Source: Neoscytalidium dimidiatum (lineage: Eukaryota > Ascomycota > Dothideomycetes > Botryosphaeriales > Botryosphaeriaceae). From it: a stretch of 64,000 nt of DNA. Positions 1-11,717 of the stretch are shown here, one piece after another (position 1 is the stretch's first letter; every line of letters begins with the position of its first letter). Location: the NCBI GenBank assembly GCA_037367355.1, contig CM074699.1, forward strand, positions 3,038,001 through 3,102,000. Reading direction: 5' to 3'. The notes under the pieces were generated by a model. That model ran no database searches, was not told where the DNA came from, and saw nothing but the letters and a program-made list of their open reading frames with translations. The translations under genes and the position numbers were made by a program.

Positions 1-1391
1 TGCACGCATTGAGATTGACTTCTGGCCGGTTCATGAGCATCTCTGCAATGCTCACGCCTTCGATCTTGTCCAGTGCACATGATAGTGGCGTGTCGCCACG
101 TACATCTTGGAGATTCGGTAAATGCCTTCTTGCTGGAGCAGAAGCTCAGTAACAGCTTTGGACCCGCATCTTACGGCCGTGACGAGTGGGGTACGGCTGC
201 CAAATTATGTTGAGTTGATGTCGCTGCCCGAATGGGTCGAGAAATCATTTTGTACACACACGCTCGCCACCACCGGCGCTGTCGACGAGGGCATGGTAAT
301 AAGATGTTGGCTCGAAGGCTTTGACAGCTCTGGCGGAGATGGAAGATTCCTTGAAAGCTCCACTTCTTCGGCCGCTAGTGCGAAGTCCAATGGTCTAAGC
401 CCCCGGCCACTGGCTTCATTGGCAGTGCTACCCTGCTCCAGAAGCTTGTAGAAAAACAGCTCAAGGCCGAACCAAGCAGCAACATGGATTCCGGTGTTTC
501 CATAGGAGGCTCTGGGCGTTCGTGGGTGGTTCCAGCAAGATACGTTAAGAGCAGCATCATTTTTGAAGAACTGCAGAGCCAGAGCTAGCATATCCTGTTG
601 GACTGGCTTCGCATGATGATTCTAATGCTGTGACACGTATAGGGTAAATGGATACTCCTGCAATGTCCTTTTCAAGCATTGATCTCTGAAAGTAGCGGAT
701 CTGCTGATTCCAAGAAGCATCAGATAGGTAATAATACATTTCGAAGCAAGCTCATCCGGCGCAACGGCGCATGTGGCACCCATGCAGACATTCCGGTCTT
801 GTTGAAGTATTCTTGGATGGTGTAATGAACGAGTTTGAGTGTCTCGCTTGTAGAGTCAACTAACACCAGGTCGGCTCGGGCAGAGACAACATCTTCAAGA
901 TCCGGAACGCAGTCCGGGTCAATATTTTCATCCCCCGGAGAAACTGGGAGAGCATGGATGAACTGCGAAGTTGAATCCTTCTCGTGCGAGCTCGCTGATG
1001 TCGGCAGGCTGTCTATCTATCCGCTTCAGGATCGCGTCGTACGTAAGCGGAAGAGCATCCGATCCCTTCGGCAGAATTTTCAAGGCTTCTTTCAGGTCCT
1101 TCGCTTGTACTTTATTCTGCAAAGATTGGATATGGAGAGTTGCGAGTAGGAACCTGGGATCATTGAGTAACGACATAATTGAACGAGGACTGGAAATTCT
1201 AAGTGAAATTCGGATTCTGCGACTTATATCCCATCCGTAACCTTACCTATCTCCCTTTCAGTCTGTAGTGGAAGCTCCGTGTTCCTTGGTACGAATTCAG
1301 GCAAAGAAGACATATTATCGGAGATGTACCGTTCAACATCAGCATCTGTTGCCCTAATCTCAATAGAAGGGCTTCCAGAGAACTCTGCATC
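1..1391 (-). pseudogene. 3' half of a disrupted NACHT-ankyrin (NLR-like) gene
   Basis: Reading from the right edge leftwards, the minus strand encodes the end of a NACHT module followed by its winged-helix/linker region and ankyrin repeats. At 1224-1400 the peptide contains EFSGSPSIEIRATDADVERY, the usual segment after the NACHT Walker B region. At 928-1176 it contains FLLATLHIQSLQNK and a LPKGSDALPLTYDAIL-like stretch, typical of fungal NACHT-ankyrin proteins. Ankyrin-like text (NTGIHVAAWFGLELFFYKLL, then RGDTPLSCALDK) lies at 1-560, and the gene runs off the window at base 1. The pieces sit in different frames, so indels or introns are present. The upstream part of the gene is not next to this piece: it lies 10.3 kb away at 11718-12848 on the same strand. 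Family membership is established knowledge; the link between the halves is inference from domain order and frame. Confidence 0.75.
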
Positions 1392-1404
1392 AGCAAAATT
1401 CCCC
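1392..1404 (+). repeat. left 13-bp terminal inverted repeat candidate
   Basis: AGCAAAATTCCCC, exactly complementary to 11705-11717. The first seven bases may be host coding sequence, because the NLR frame needs them, so the true element end could be at TTCCCC. Confidence 0.6.
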
Positions 1405-1599
1405 AGCAAATTTCGGCTAAGAGCCTTAGGTCTAGCAGGAAACGTGCCTACCTATCTAGCTCGTAGCTATAATTTTCTAGCGCTAAACTTCGTAGAGACT
1501 CGTATAAATAAGCTAATTAATAAATTTATAATATTTTACTAGTTTAGGCCGTTTATTAAGTCTAAATTAAATCTAAATTTCTATTAGATTCTAGTAGTC

Positions 1600-2020
1600 T
1601 AGAGCTTCTAAAGCTTTTAGAGCTTCTAGAGCTTCTAGAGCTTCTAGAGCTTCTAGAGCTTCTAGAGCGTCTAGAGCTTCTAGAGCGTCTAGAGCGTCTA
1701 AAGCTTCTAGAGCTTCTAGAGCTTCTAGAGCTTTTAGAGCGTTTAGAGCGTCTAGTACTTCTAGAATATCTAGTACGTCTAATACTTTTAGTACTTTTAA
1801 AGCTTCTAAAGCTTCTAGAGTATCTAGAGCGTCTAAAGCGTCTAAAGTTTCTAGAACGTTTAATATATCTAGTATTTCTAAAGCGTCTAGTACGTCTAGT
1901 ACTTCTAGTACTTTTAGAGCTTTTAGTACTTTTAAAGCGTTTAGAGCTTCTAGAGCTTCTAGAGTTTCTAAAGTATCTAAAGTTTCTAAAGCGTCTAGAG
2001 CGTCTAGAGCGTCTAGTATA
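1600..2020 (+). repeat. subterminal tandem array of a 9-bp unit (GCTTCTAGA)
   Basis: About 45 tandem units of a 9-mer of the type GCTTCTAGA, with variants GCGTCTAGA, GCTTCTAAA, GTACTTCTA and GTATCTAGA. Much of the variation is at positions open to C-to-T or G-to-A change, as expected from RIP. The same unit recurs in inverted orientation near the right end (11555-11605). That fits the repeated subterminal transposase-binding motifs known in CACTA-type elements. Confidence 0.85.
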
Positions 2021-3499
2021 TTTAATTATATCTTATATTTCTAATACTTTTAGTCTTCTATAATAATATAAAGATTATAATACGTAAAATAAATTTATAA
2101 GTCTATACTCCCTCTTTAGTAACTCCTCTTTAGCGGCTTATATTATCCTCTAAAGAACTACTCTATTATATAATATAAGAGCTAGAAAAGAAAAAAAAAA
2201 GAGATTATATATAAAATATTATTATTATAAGTCTATCTTATTCTAATCTAGCTATAAAATTACTATACTCTTAATTTAACTAATATACGCTAAAGATAAA
2301 AAGAGTTTTATATTTTAGCTAGTTATTAGTAGATTTCTTACGTATTAATCGTCGTTTTTCCTATAATAGTTAACCTAGTATTTCTCGCCGTTAACTTTAA
2401 GCTTTTCTAGAAGATCTTTAAATAATACTAATATAACTAAAGAAAACTATCTCTTAAGTTTAAGTAAGGGTTAAGGTCTATTAAGTCTAATTACTAGAAT
2501 AGAGTTATAATAGATCGAATATACGAGATTCTTCTTAGAGCCCTATATAGAGATAGAATATTTATTACTAGAGGGACGAGAACGTTAATAAAAAGAAATT
2601 TTAGGCTATAAATTAGGCGACTACTTAAATAATTAGTAGGTATATAATAGTAAAGAATTAGAGAATAGATACTTAATTATTATTTATTTATTTATTTATT
2701 TATTTATTCGTTTAACGTCCTTATATAAGCTAAGCTTATAAAAGATAGCTAGTCTACTAACGTATCTATTCTAGTATTTCGCCCGGGGTTTTTATTCGGA
2801 TTTTATTTAAGAAGAAGTCTAGAAATAGTAGAAACTAAGCTATTACGTTTTTTTTAGAAAGATATAGGAAAGTAAGAAAGTAAATATAAGTAAAATAGAG
2901 CTTAAGAAGTAAAGGAATTTTTAGAGAGAGACTAAAGTTAGTTTATTAAAAGTACGTATTTAGGCTTCTACTAAAGTAAGTTCTAATAGCTACTTTTAGA
3001 TAGCTATTTTAATTATCGTTAGAAAGCTTAAAAGAGTCTTTTATTCTTCTTTAGTATTAAAAATAAAGTCTAGAGAGGGGTTTTTTATTTCTAAACTAGT
3101 ATATATATCTTTTCTTTTAAGTCGATACTTTTTATAGTCTAGAATTAGATACTAAGGGGTTTATTTAGCCGTATTATTATACGGGTAATAATTAGAGGGG
3201 TTTAATCTAAAGCGGTTTAAATAGAACTTAAAGTAGCCGTATTCTATTTTAAGCTAGTAAAATACGGAGCTAGTTTTCCTCTCTATAGAGAGGTCTACTA
3301 GTTTACGTTTTATTTTCTAGTTAAACCGCCGTAGATAAGACTCTTTAGAGGCTATTTCTACTTACTTATTCGCTATTTTTTACTACGAATTAATAAAGTC
3401 TACTTACGTTAATATTCTAAAGAATATATAGCTAGTAAATTCGTTATTTAGGTTTATTTTATAGGCGTATTTTACTAGAGAATCTACTTCTTCGTTACC

Positions 3500-6400
3500 G
3501 CGTATATTAAAATAGCTAGGGACCTATTCTAATTAAACTAAATTTCCGTTAAGAATAAGCGTTTTAGCTACGTTTAAAGCTCGTATTTACGCTTATTATT
3601 CTAGATTTCTAGATAGTATTTTTAGACGGTAGAGCGCGGCCTAGTTATTTATATAGACTCTAATATCTTTATTAGTATAACCGTTTTTAACTATAAATTT
3701 AAGGGCTCTCGTAAGGGCCTTTAGTTCGCCGTTATAAACTAGGTTATTATCCCTAATATTTCCTACTATAATAGTAGTTTCGTCTAAGAGAATAGAGTCG
3801 TTTCTATCTATAAAAACTACTAATCCTATTCTAGTTTTATTTAGAATAGAACTAGTATCTATATAGATAGAAATTAGATTATCTAAGGGATTTTTAAGTT
3901 TATTTAGATATTTCTTAGCTTATTCTTCTTTCGAGAGTTTAGAAACTTTAACCGAGTAGAGAGTAGATAACTTCTAGAACAGAAAATAGAAAGAGTTAAC
4001 TATTTTAAGATTAAACGGCTTATCTTTTAGAAAGTCTCTAATTTTCTTAACGAGTTTACTTTTATATTCGTTCTCTCTTTCTAGAAGGCTTCGAATTAGA
4101 TATTTTTAATCTAATTTAAGACTTCGTAGAGTATAGAATCGAAGGTTATTTTCTAAGCGGATTTCTAAGAATAGAATTACGGCTTTTATTTTAAGGGGAG
4201 TAATTAGAGCGGTTTTAAAAACGCCTAGTATTTTCTATAAGGCTAGATTCTAGAGTATTATAGCTTTTTATTTAAAATTTACTTAGTTATTCTAATATAA
4301 AACGGAGTCGTAGTCGGAAATAAAGGTAACGTAGGCTAAGTATAACTATTATACCGCGTTAGATTTTAGTCTATTTTTAATATTAGCTAGTTGGTTTATT
4401 CTTAATAGGCTTAAACGGGCTTAGCTTATTCTAATATTAACGTATTTCTTAAAGTTAAAAAGGGGATCTAAGAAAACTTCTAGATATTAGACTAGATTCT
4501 TAGATTCTATAACTAAACCCGTAGGTAGTTTTAGAGTAGAATCTCTTACCGCTTTTTCTTTAGAAAAATATATTAATTCGGTTTTTTTAAGATCGAATTA
4601 TATAGTATTTTCCGCGTTTAGTTTATAGAGTCTTTCCGCTTCTCTTTCTAGTATCTTAATATTCTTTTTCTAGCTTTTAGAGCTTACTATTAAAGAGATA
4701 TCGTCGACGTAAAATAAATAAATAGCGGAGTTCGTTTAAAATTAGTCTTAAATATATATTAGAAATAGTATCGGTAAAATAGAGCTTTCTTACGGTATAT
4801 CTATTTCTACGTTACTAAATTCTTCTATATTTCCGTCAAAACTAAGGCGTAATTATTAGGAATTTAAGAAAGTTCTAACTTACGTAAGTAGATTAGTTAG
4901 TAGCTTTAGCTTTCTTAGAATTTCTAAGAGTTATTCTTATGTAACGTAGTCGTATACGCCGTATACGTCTAGAAAGAGCGTAGATATTTTAAGCTTAGTC
5001 TTTTAGTTTTCCTCTACTAAATTCGTAAGAATAAAGTAGATATCTATAGTAGATTTTTTAAGCCTTCCTTTTATTTAGATAGAATAGATTAGATTTATAG
5101 TTTCTACTAGAAAGCTAAGGCGTTTAGCTATTACTTATTCGAGTACTTTTCCTAGGTAATTTAATAAAGAAATAACCCTATAAGTCTTAGAATTTACGGA
5201 ATCTAGCTTATTAGGTTTCTTTAAAATTACCCCCGTTACTTATCTCTAGTACTTTAGATAGTAGCTATATTTAAATAGATTTAAATAGATAAAATAAAAG
5301 GCTTTAAGAGATACTTTATAGGCCTAAATTATAATCTATTAAGATATTAAATTAGGCCCGGGTATAGTTCCTTTTATTAGGTTTAAATATATTCGTTTAA
5401 GCTCTATTTTATCTAGAATTAGCTATTTCTAGCTTAGATCCGGCTAGTAGTTTATCTAGTTATTTTCGATTTATACGTTAGAAGGAGGTAGAAATAAAGT
5501 TTCTTTTAGTACGAAGCTTTTTCTCTTCTAGCTATCTTATAATAGGCCGTTTTTAGTCTAAATCGATAGGATTTATTCTATCGGGCGGTATTTTATATAG
5601 GCTATTACTTTAAAGATAGTCTTAGAAGTATTTTTACTTAGAAACGAATTCTAGTAGTCCCGTTTAGCTTTTTAAATAGAGAAGAAGTATTCGTTTCGGG
5701 TTTTTAGAAAGTCTTACTTATTTACGAGCTCCGACAAGCGTCGTATAAGCCGCGTTTATTATTTAAGATTCTTTCGAGCCTCTATTAAGATAGAATTCTA
5801 CTAGGATTTAGCTTAGGCTAGCGGAGTAGTCTTTAGAATAGCTTAGTCCGCTACTTACTATATAAGATTAGTTAGAAATTCTCCTAGTTTTTCTAATAGA
5901 AAGACTTCTTTTAAACGGTCTTTTAGAATCTCTAGACTAAGATCTTTATTCTCTTCTTCTAGAATAGCTAGCTATAGGCGTAGCTTTTCTATAAAGTTTA
6001 AGGCTTTTCTTTTAAAGATTTTAGAGAATTTTTCCTAATTAGCTTTATTATAGTTAAATCTAAATTACTTAGATTTCTCTTAGTTTATTCGTTTATTTAA
6101 TTAGATTTAAAATAAAATAGGAAAATAGTTAGATTTAATAGATTCGAGTATTTACTAGTCCGTTATTTTATTTATTAGCCCTTAGCTAGAGAGCGTTAGA
6201 TCTATTATTATAGATCTATCTAAATTTAGCCGGTAGAAGATATTCTCTTTTAGCGTATTTAGTAAGTCTAGGTTATTAGATTTAATCTAATTAACTAGGA
6301 CGGAGGCCCCGTTTAAAGTAGAGAACCTTAGATCCTACTACGAATAGTAAATATTAAAGTCTCTAGCTATAATACTAAGGTATTCTAGCTATTAGTAGCC

Positions 6401-8250
6401 TAGAATACGTTCTAGCATATAGAGGGAATTATCTATCTCTTATTTCTTTTAGTTATATATATTAAAAAAGTTAAATTAGCTATTTTTCTCTATTATTTTT
6501 AGAACTATTAGATTAGGGGATTTAGTTACCGTAGAGTTATAGTTAATATCTATTCCCGTTAAATAACGAAATATATATACTAACGTACGCAGTCTTTCTA
6601 TTAGAGAATAATCCGGTAGAATTTAAACGAACGCTAGATAGTTAATTAACCGCCTTTCTCTAGGATTTTTAGAGTTTATTAGCTATAGTTCTTATATAAG
6701 AATTAGGCTAATTTTAAGTTCGATTACTTTATTTAGAAGGCTCTTTATAGCTAGAGTATTTCTATTTAGATTTACTTAAAATACCCTTAGTTTATCTATA
6801 GATAATAGGAGTTAGTTAGTTTAAATTAGAATAGTACTAGTATCGTATATCTTTAAAGGCTTTATAGCCTATAAATTAATACTTATACTCTCTCGTAAAA
6901 TACTCCTTTTTATAGATTTCGTATATAGAAGTCCTCGTATACTTTATCGTTTTATATCCGTTTTTAAGATAGTTACGATATTAGATTCCCTTAGAAATAA
7001 TCCGTACTTTCTCTACCTTATAGCTAATTTTATATATAAAAAGGCGGCTATTAATAGCCTTTTTTTATTTCTTTTCCATATAGAATAAGACGATAACGAA
7101 TCCCGTAGATTAGTTTTCTCTTTTCTTCTTAAAGATAGCCTAGTATAGCTTTCCTATAGAAGATAGACCTATATTAAAGGTCTCTATTTTCTTTTTAATA
7201 AAGAAGTCGATTAAAATATCCTTTATTTCCCGCGTAGAAATTCTATAGATAATAATCTTATACTAGGCTTTAACTAGTTTTAGATTAGAATTAAGAAGGA
7301 CTTTCCTAATAATATTCTCTTTTTCTAAGAGAAATTAGCTAGTATAGCCTTTAGTACTTATAATTAAGATATTTCTCTTAAACGAAAGGAAAGTTCCTTA
7401 GATAACGAGTTTATTTATAAATCCGGCTTTCGTAAATACTAGGTTTAGCTTTTATTAAAGCTAGATTCCGTTAAATTAGTCTCGTAAGCCGTTATAAAAG
7501 ACGGTAATTTATCTATCTTTAATAGACGTTAGTTTTATAAGCTTTAAAGTTATTTTTTTAGTTAGTTTTTTATACGATATAGTTATAAAACTATCGTTTA
7601 AAACTAAACCTACCGCTATTAAAGCGTAGAAGGTAGGTTTTTTAGCTAGAATTAGCTAGCTAGACTAGGATTTTCCCGTAGTAGCTATAGAAATAGCTCT
7701 AAAGTTCCTCGTTTTATTTAAAAGCGTATAGAATACGTTTTCGAGTACGCGGACTTCGGTAGCGAGAATTAACTTAGTAAAGTTAATTTTTCCTTTTATT
7801 ATATATTTATAGAAGATAGTAAGAAGTTCGCTAAGATTATTAGCCTTAGACTAGTCGTCTTTAAAGTCGATTACCTTAATAAGATAGTTAAACGCGGCTT
7901 TAATATATTCCGTAGAGGACTTTAGTTTAGATTCTAGTATATACTAGATTCTTTTCTTAGAGCGGTATTCGAATAAGTTAATACTCGTAGAGGTAGACGA
8001 AAAGAAAAGTCTCTTTTCTAGAGTCGGCGTAGACTCTATTATTACTATTACTCGTTTAGAGTCTTTTAGCCTACTTAGTAGAGGTATTAGTTTATTATTT
8101 TCTATTTCGATATCTTTAATACTACTAGAAAAAGTAGTATTTAAAAATTTAATAACTATCGACGTAGCTAGTAGTCGAATAAAAGTCGAGGAGAGTAGAA
8201 GATTCGGAGTATCTAGAGAATCTAGAGCGGGTTTTCCTTTTTCTATACTC
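3500..8250 (-). mobile_element. RIP-degraded Tad1-like LINE retrotransposon
   Basis: Minus-strand translation gives the LINE domain order with stop codons only where Gln or Trp is expected. An ORF1-like region lies at about 8200-6900. The start of an APE endonuclease is at about 6800-6560 (LRVF, VNLNRN, a run of SLILI and then the position of the catalytic QE). The reverse-transcriptase core is at about 4711-4694 with an intact YVDDIS motif, followed downstream by KKTELIYFSKEK. An RNase H domain is at about 3875-3600 with VYNGELKALTRALKF and VYIDNQAALYRLK. This order plus RNase H is characteristic of Tad1-clade LINEs of ascomycetes (family knowledge). Both element ends are indistinct, and no coding capacity remains. 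Confidence 0.8.
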
Positions 8251-8899
8251 TTTCTAGAAAAGAAATAAGAAAAAAACTAGAAAAAAATTACCGGCTTTAG
8301 TTTTGTCTAAACTAAGCCGTAAATAAACGAATTCTAAGCGAGAACGGGGAATTTTCTTAGTTACTTTCTTCTAAGAAGTAACTAAAGCGTTTTTAACGGC
8401 TATTCGTTTAAGCTTCTTACTTATTTTCGCTTATTCTTAGTTTACTTAGATATAGAGGTAGTAAAAACTCTACGTATACGGGCCGCGAAAAAGAGATAGA
8501 GTAAAAAAGAGGAGAAAGCGCTACTTTACCTTAGGTTTAGATACGTAAACGCGCTCTAAACCTAGTATAATTTAGTATAAAGATACGCGTAGATATCTTC
8601 TAGCCGTAGCTTAAGTTTAGTACGTTTCTAAGTTGTTTTTAAGTCTTAGTAAGAATACGAAGATAGAGAAAGACGATTTAATCTAACGAGGTCTCTTTTC
8701 TATATAATAGCGTAATAGCGCGTATAGCTATAAAGCTAGAATTTAAGAATCTAGCTAAGGAAATTAAGAGCTTTTAATAGATACTAGTTTTAGCGCTTTT
8801 TCTTAAGGTCAATTTTAAAGGTATATAATACGTCGCGAATCTAACTATAGCTTAAGCATAATATTAATAAAATTAACGACTTATAAATTTATCTAATTA

Positions 8900-10500
8900 A
8901 AAACTTTATATAGGATTATTACTTCGCTAATATTTACTAAGCTATAGCCGTCGATTTTCTCTATTAACTACTAAAAAGTATAATAGAATATCTTCTATTT
9001 TAGTATCGCTAGCTACTTAGTATTAAAAAAACTAATAAATTAACCTAAGATACTCTAGACGCCTAGCTTATAAAGATTATATACTATAGGAATTTAAAAC
9101 GGTTCTATAGAATACTACTAAGCTCCCTATCTAATAATATAATAACTAGAATAAAGTAGAAGTTTCTTTCTTATTAGCTTATACTAGTTATCGCGCCTCT
9201 ACTTTCTAAAAAATCTTAAGCTTCTATTATATAATTTATTAGGGCCGTAGTAGACTTTATTATAATTATCTAATATAAGACGTATAATAATATTACGCTT
9301 AAGTATCTTAGTCTTATTTTATTACGAATTAATATCTATAAGAAGTCTATACGTTATATTTAATCTTAGATAGACAATTAAACTAGCGGAATATTTAATA
9401 TCTCTAAATTCTACGTTATAAGCTACTATATTAATATAATTAAACTTTTTAGCCCTATCGATAACTATAATACTAAGACTAACGAAGTAGTATATAAGAC
9501 TAAAATTAAAGTCTACTATTTTTAAATAAATAAATATAATAATTTTTCTAATTAGATTACTATCTATAGTAGGCGCTATATAGCTTAGAAGGTTTAGAAG
9601 GATTATATTAGCTAGATTAAAAAGAAGTAGGCTATATTAATAAATAGTAATAATAGTAAGACTTATATATCTATACTAGTAAGCCTAGCTAACTTTAATA
9701 AGTACTTTTAGACTCTTTCTAAATCTAAACTTCTTTAGCTTTCTTAGTATCGCTATTAGATTTATTTAGTTCTTAACCGTAAATTAGAGCTACGAAAATA
9801 ATACTAGCGTAAAGTATAAGATATTCTTAGATTTATTAGATATAATAAGATTACGAATATCCTTATAGCGTATATTTATAAATACCGCCTCGAATCTACT
9901 ACTAAAGACCCTATAATATACGATTATAATAATAGGCGAAAGTACGTATAAGAAGCTAATTTCTTTTAGATTAAATTATACTAGACTATAGTATACTAAA
10001 CTATCTTCTATTTTAAGAGATCTATTTATACTACTTCTAATAATCTAGACGATAAAGAAGAATATATACGTTATAACTATAACTAGCGTAGAAAAAGTTA
10101 GCTTAGAAGTTTCGTTTAGATTTAGAACGAGTATCTATTAAGTTATATATAAAATATTCTACGTAGTTAGATTCTTAGTAAGCTTGTAGCCGTACTATAA
10201 GTTATTAACCCTACTAGCTAGAATTTATATACTTACGCCCTTATTAATATACTAAGATCTAAAGTCTCTAGTATACTAAATAGAATAACTAGTCTTATAA
10301 TATTTAAGTTTAGGCCCCCTTTTTCTTTCTCTATATAATCTAAGTTAATATTAGAAAGCCTTAAAGGGTTTAATATTAATAGGATTTAGCGGTATATCTA
10401 TATAGTATTTAATAAGATAAATAAGTATCTACTTAATACGTATATTAATAACAAGTAATTTATATCTTAGTACTAGCTTATATAGAAGACTAAGACTTTA
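8900..10500 (+). mobile_element. RIP-degraded Plavaka-like (CACTA/CMC) transposase remnant
   Basis: One plus-strand frame runs through from 8914 to beyond 9600 if TAG/TAA codons are read as former CAG/CAA. It gives DYYFANIY, then AIAVDFLY near 8914-8980. At 9394-9600 it gives FNISKFYVISYYINIIKLF, then YNTKTNEVVYKTKIK, a YY..INKYNNFSNQI stretch and YSRRYIA. This order (F-N-x-x-K-F-H, H-Y, E-x-x-H-K, NK...Q, RR) matches what I know of the Plavaka branch of CMC transposases in fungi. Several His/Gln positions have become Tyr or stop, as RIP predicts. Downstream sequence to about 10500 stays in a similar style but I do not recognise it. A DUF3435/tyrosine recombinase was considered and is not supported. 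Confidence 0.6.
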
Positions 10501-11554
10501 AAAGATATATATAAGTATAAAAGATAAATTAGACTTAATAAGGCTAGTAAGAATATCTAGTATAATTTATTAAGTTACTCGTTTTTTATTCTTTTAGCCG
10601 CGCTTAAAGATATACCTATAGCTTATAAAAATTAGAATAGTTCTCTAAGATATCTATAATCTTCTATAGATTACTATAGGTTACTCTTTATTTTTTTAAT
10701 CTATAGTTATCTTTCTTACTAAAGCTCTATTCTATTTTATATTTTTTTTTCGTTATTATAATTATCTAGGTTTCTTTTTTCTTTTTTTTAAAAAGAGTTC
10801 TAATATTATCTTAGAAAACCTACTAGAAAACCTTATATTAAATTACGTATAAATCTATATAGTCTCTAGCGCTTATTTAACTAAAAGTTTAATACTAATT
10901 ATCTAAAGCGGCTATACTATATATTCTATATTATAACTAGTATTTCTTCTATCTACTAAAAGATACTTATAGTACTAGCCGATTTTTTTAGCTTATATAA
11001 AACGTATATTAGAATAATCGCTTATTTTACTTATCTTATTATTACTACTTTCTATTCGTAGTAGCGGTTCTAGATTAGAATACTAGTACGCTAAGCCTTA
11101 ACGCTCTAAAATTAAAAGTAGTAGAATTATTATACATACTAGAATTAAACTTATAACTTTATAGTCTCTAGTAGATTATAAGAAGTAATAATAGCTTCTA
11201 GAGAGTTACTAGATAGCTAGATAAAAAAGAAAACGCTAGATTAGTTATTTAGACTCGCCTTAAAAGATATTATAACTACGTAGAATTAATTAAATTATCG
11301 TAATAAAATATATTTAGTAATAGATTATTATTTAACTAGACTATAAAACGTTTTAGTAGAGAAATAAAGTATTTTCTTTATAAATCTATTAGAAACTTAA
11401 CCTATCTTCTACTAGTACGAATATCGCGCCTAGTAGTAAAATAAGTAATAGATAGTATAGATAGTATAGGCTATATAAATAGTATTAAAGCTATAGCTAA
11501 GTTTAGCTAGTATACGCCTAGTAATAGTCGGCTCTATAAGTTAGCTATATAGAC

Positions 11555-11605
11555 CCTCTAGAAGCTCTAGAAGCTCTAGAAGCTCTAGAAGCTCTAGAAG
11601 CTCTT
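11555..11605 (-). repeat. subterminal tandem array, inverted copy of the left array unit
   Basis: Five to six units of CTCTAGAAG. Its reverse complement (CTTCTAGAG) is the left-array 9-mer. The units are nearly perfect, unlike the diverged left array. Confidence 0.8.
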
Positions 11606-11704
11606 CGGTCGGACCGGACTATAAATTAAGGTTATAGTCCCTACGTTCTAACGCGGGTCGGTATAGGGTCGATACGGGGCCGACAACTTAGTGGCTTGGC
11701 GCTC

Positions 11705-11717
11705 GGGGAATTTTGCT
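11705..11717 (-). repeat. right 13-bp terminal inverted repeat candidate
   Basis: GGGGAATTTTGCT, the reverse complement of 1392-1404. It marks the change from AT-rich block to normal-composition NLR coding sequence. Confidence 0.6.

Larger units (their letters stand above)
1392..11717. mobile_element. RIP-mutated composite transposon block inserted in the NLR gene
   Basis: This block is extremely AT-rich. The dinucleotides CA and TG are almost absent while CG persists, the product of CpA-to-TpA change on both strands and therefore the RIP signature of filamentous ascomycetes. It begins and ends with the 13-mer AGCAAAATTCCCC (1392-1404) and its exact reverse complement (11705-11717). Just inside both ends lie arrays of the same 9-bp unit (GCTTCTAGA) in opposite orientation. 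Inside are a plus-strand Plavaka-like transposase remnant (about 8900-10500) and a minus-strand Tad1-like LINE (about 3500-8200). A short (ATTT)n run lies near 2680-2708. The outermost 40-60 bp on each side keep a normal base composition. The simplest reading is a large DNA transposon carrying a nested LINE. I see no clear target-site duplication beyond a possible AA. Confidence 0.75.

Noticed and set aside
1600..2020. CRISPR-like array
   Set aside because: The unit is 9 bp, directly tandem, without spacers, in a eukaryotic genome.
1440..11690. A Starship-type mobile element with a DUF3435 tyrosine-recombinase captain
   Set aside because: The only transposase-like frame matches Plavaka features, no tyrosine-recombinase R...HxxR...Y pattern was visible, and no intact cargo genes lie inside.
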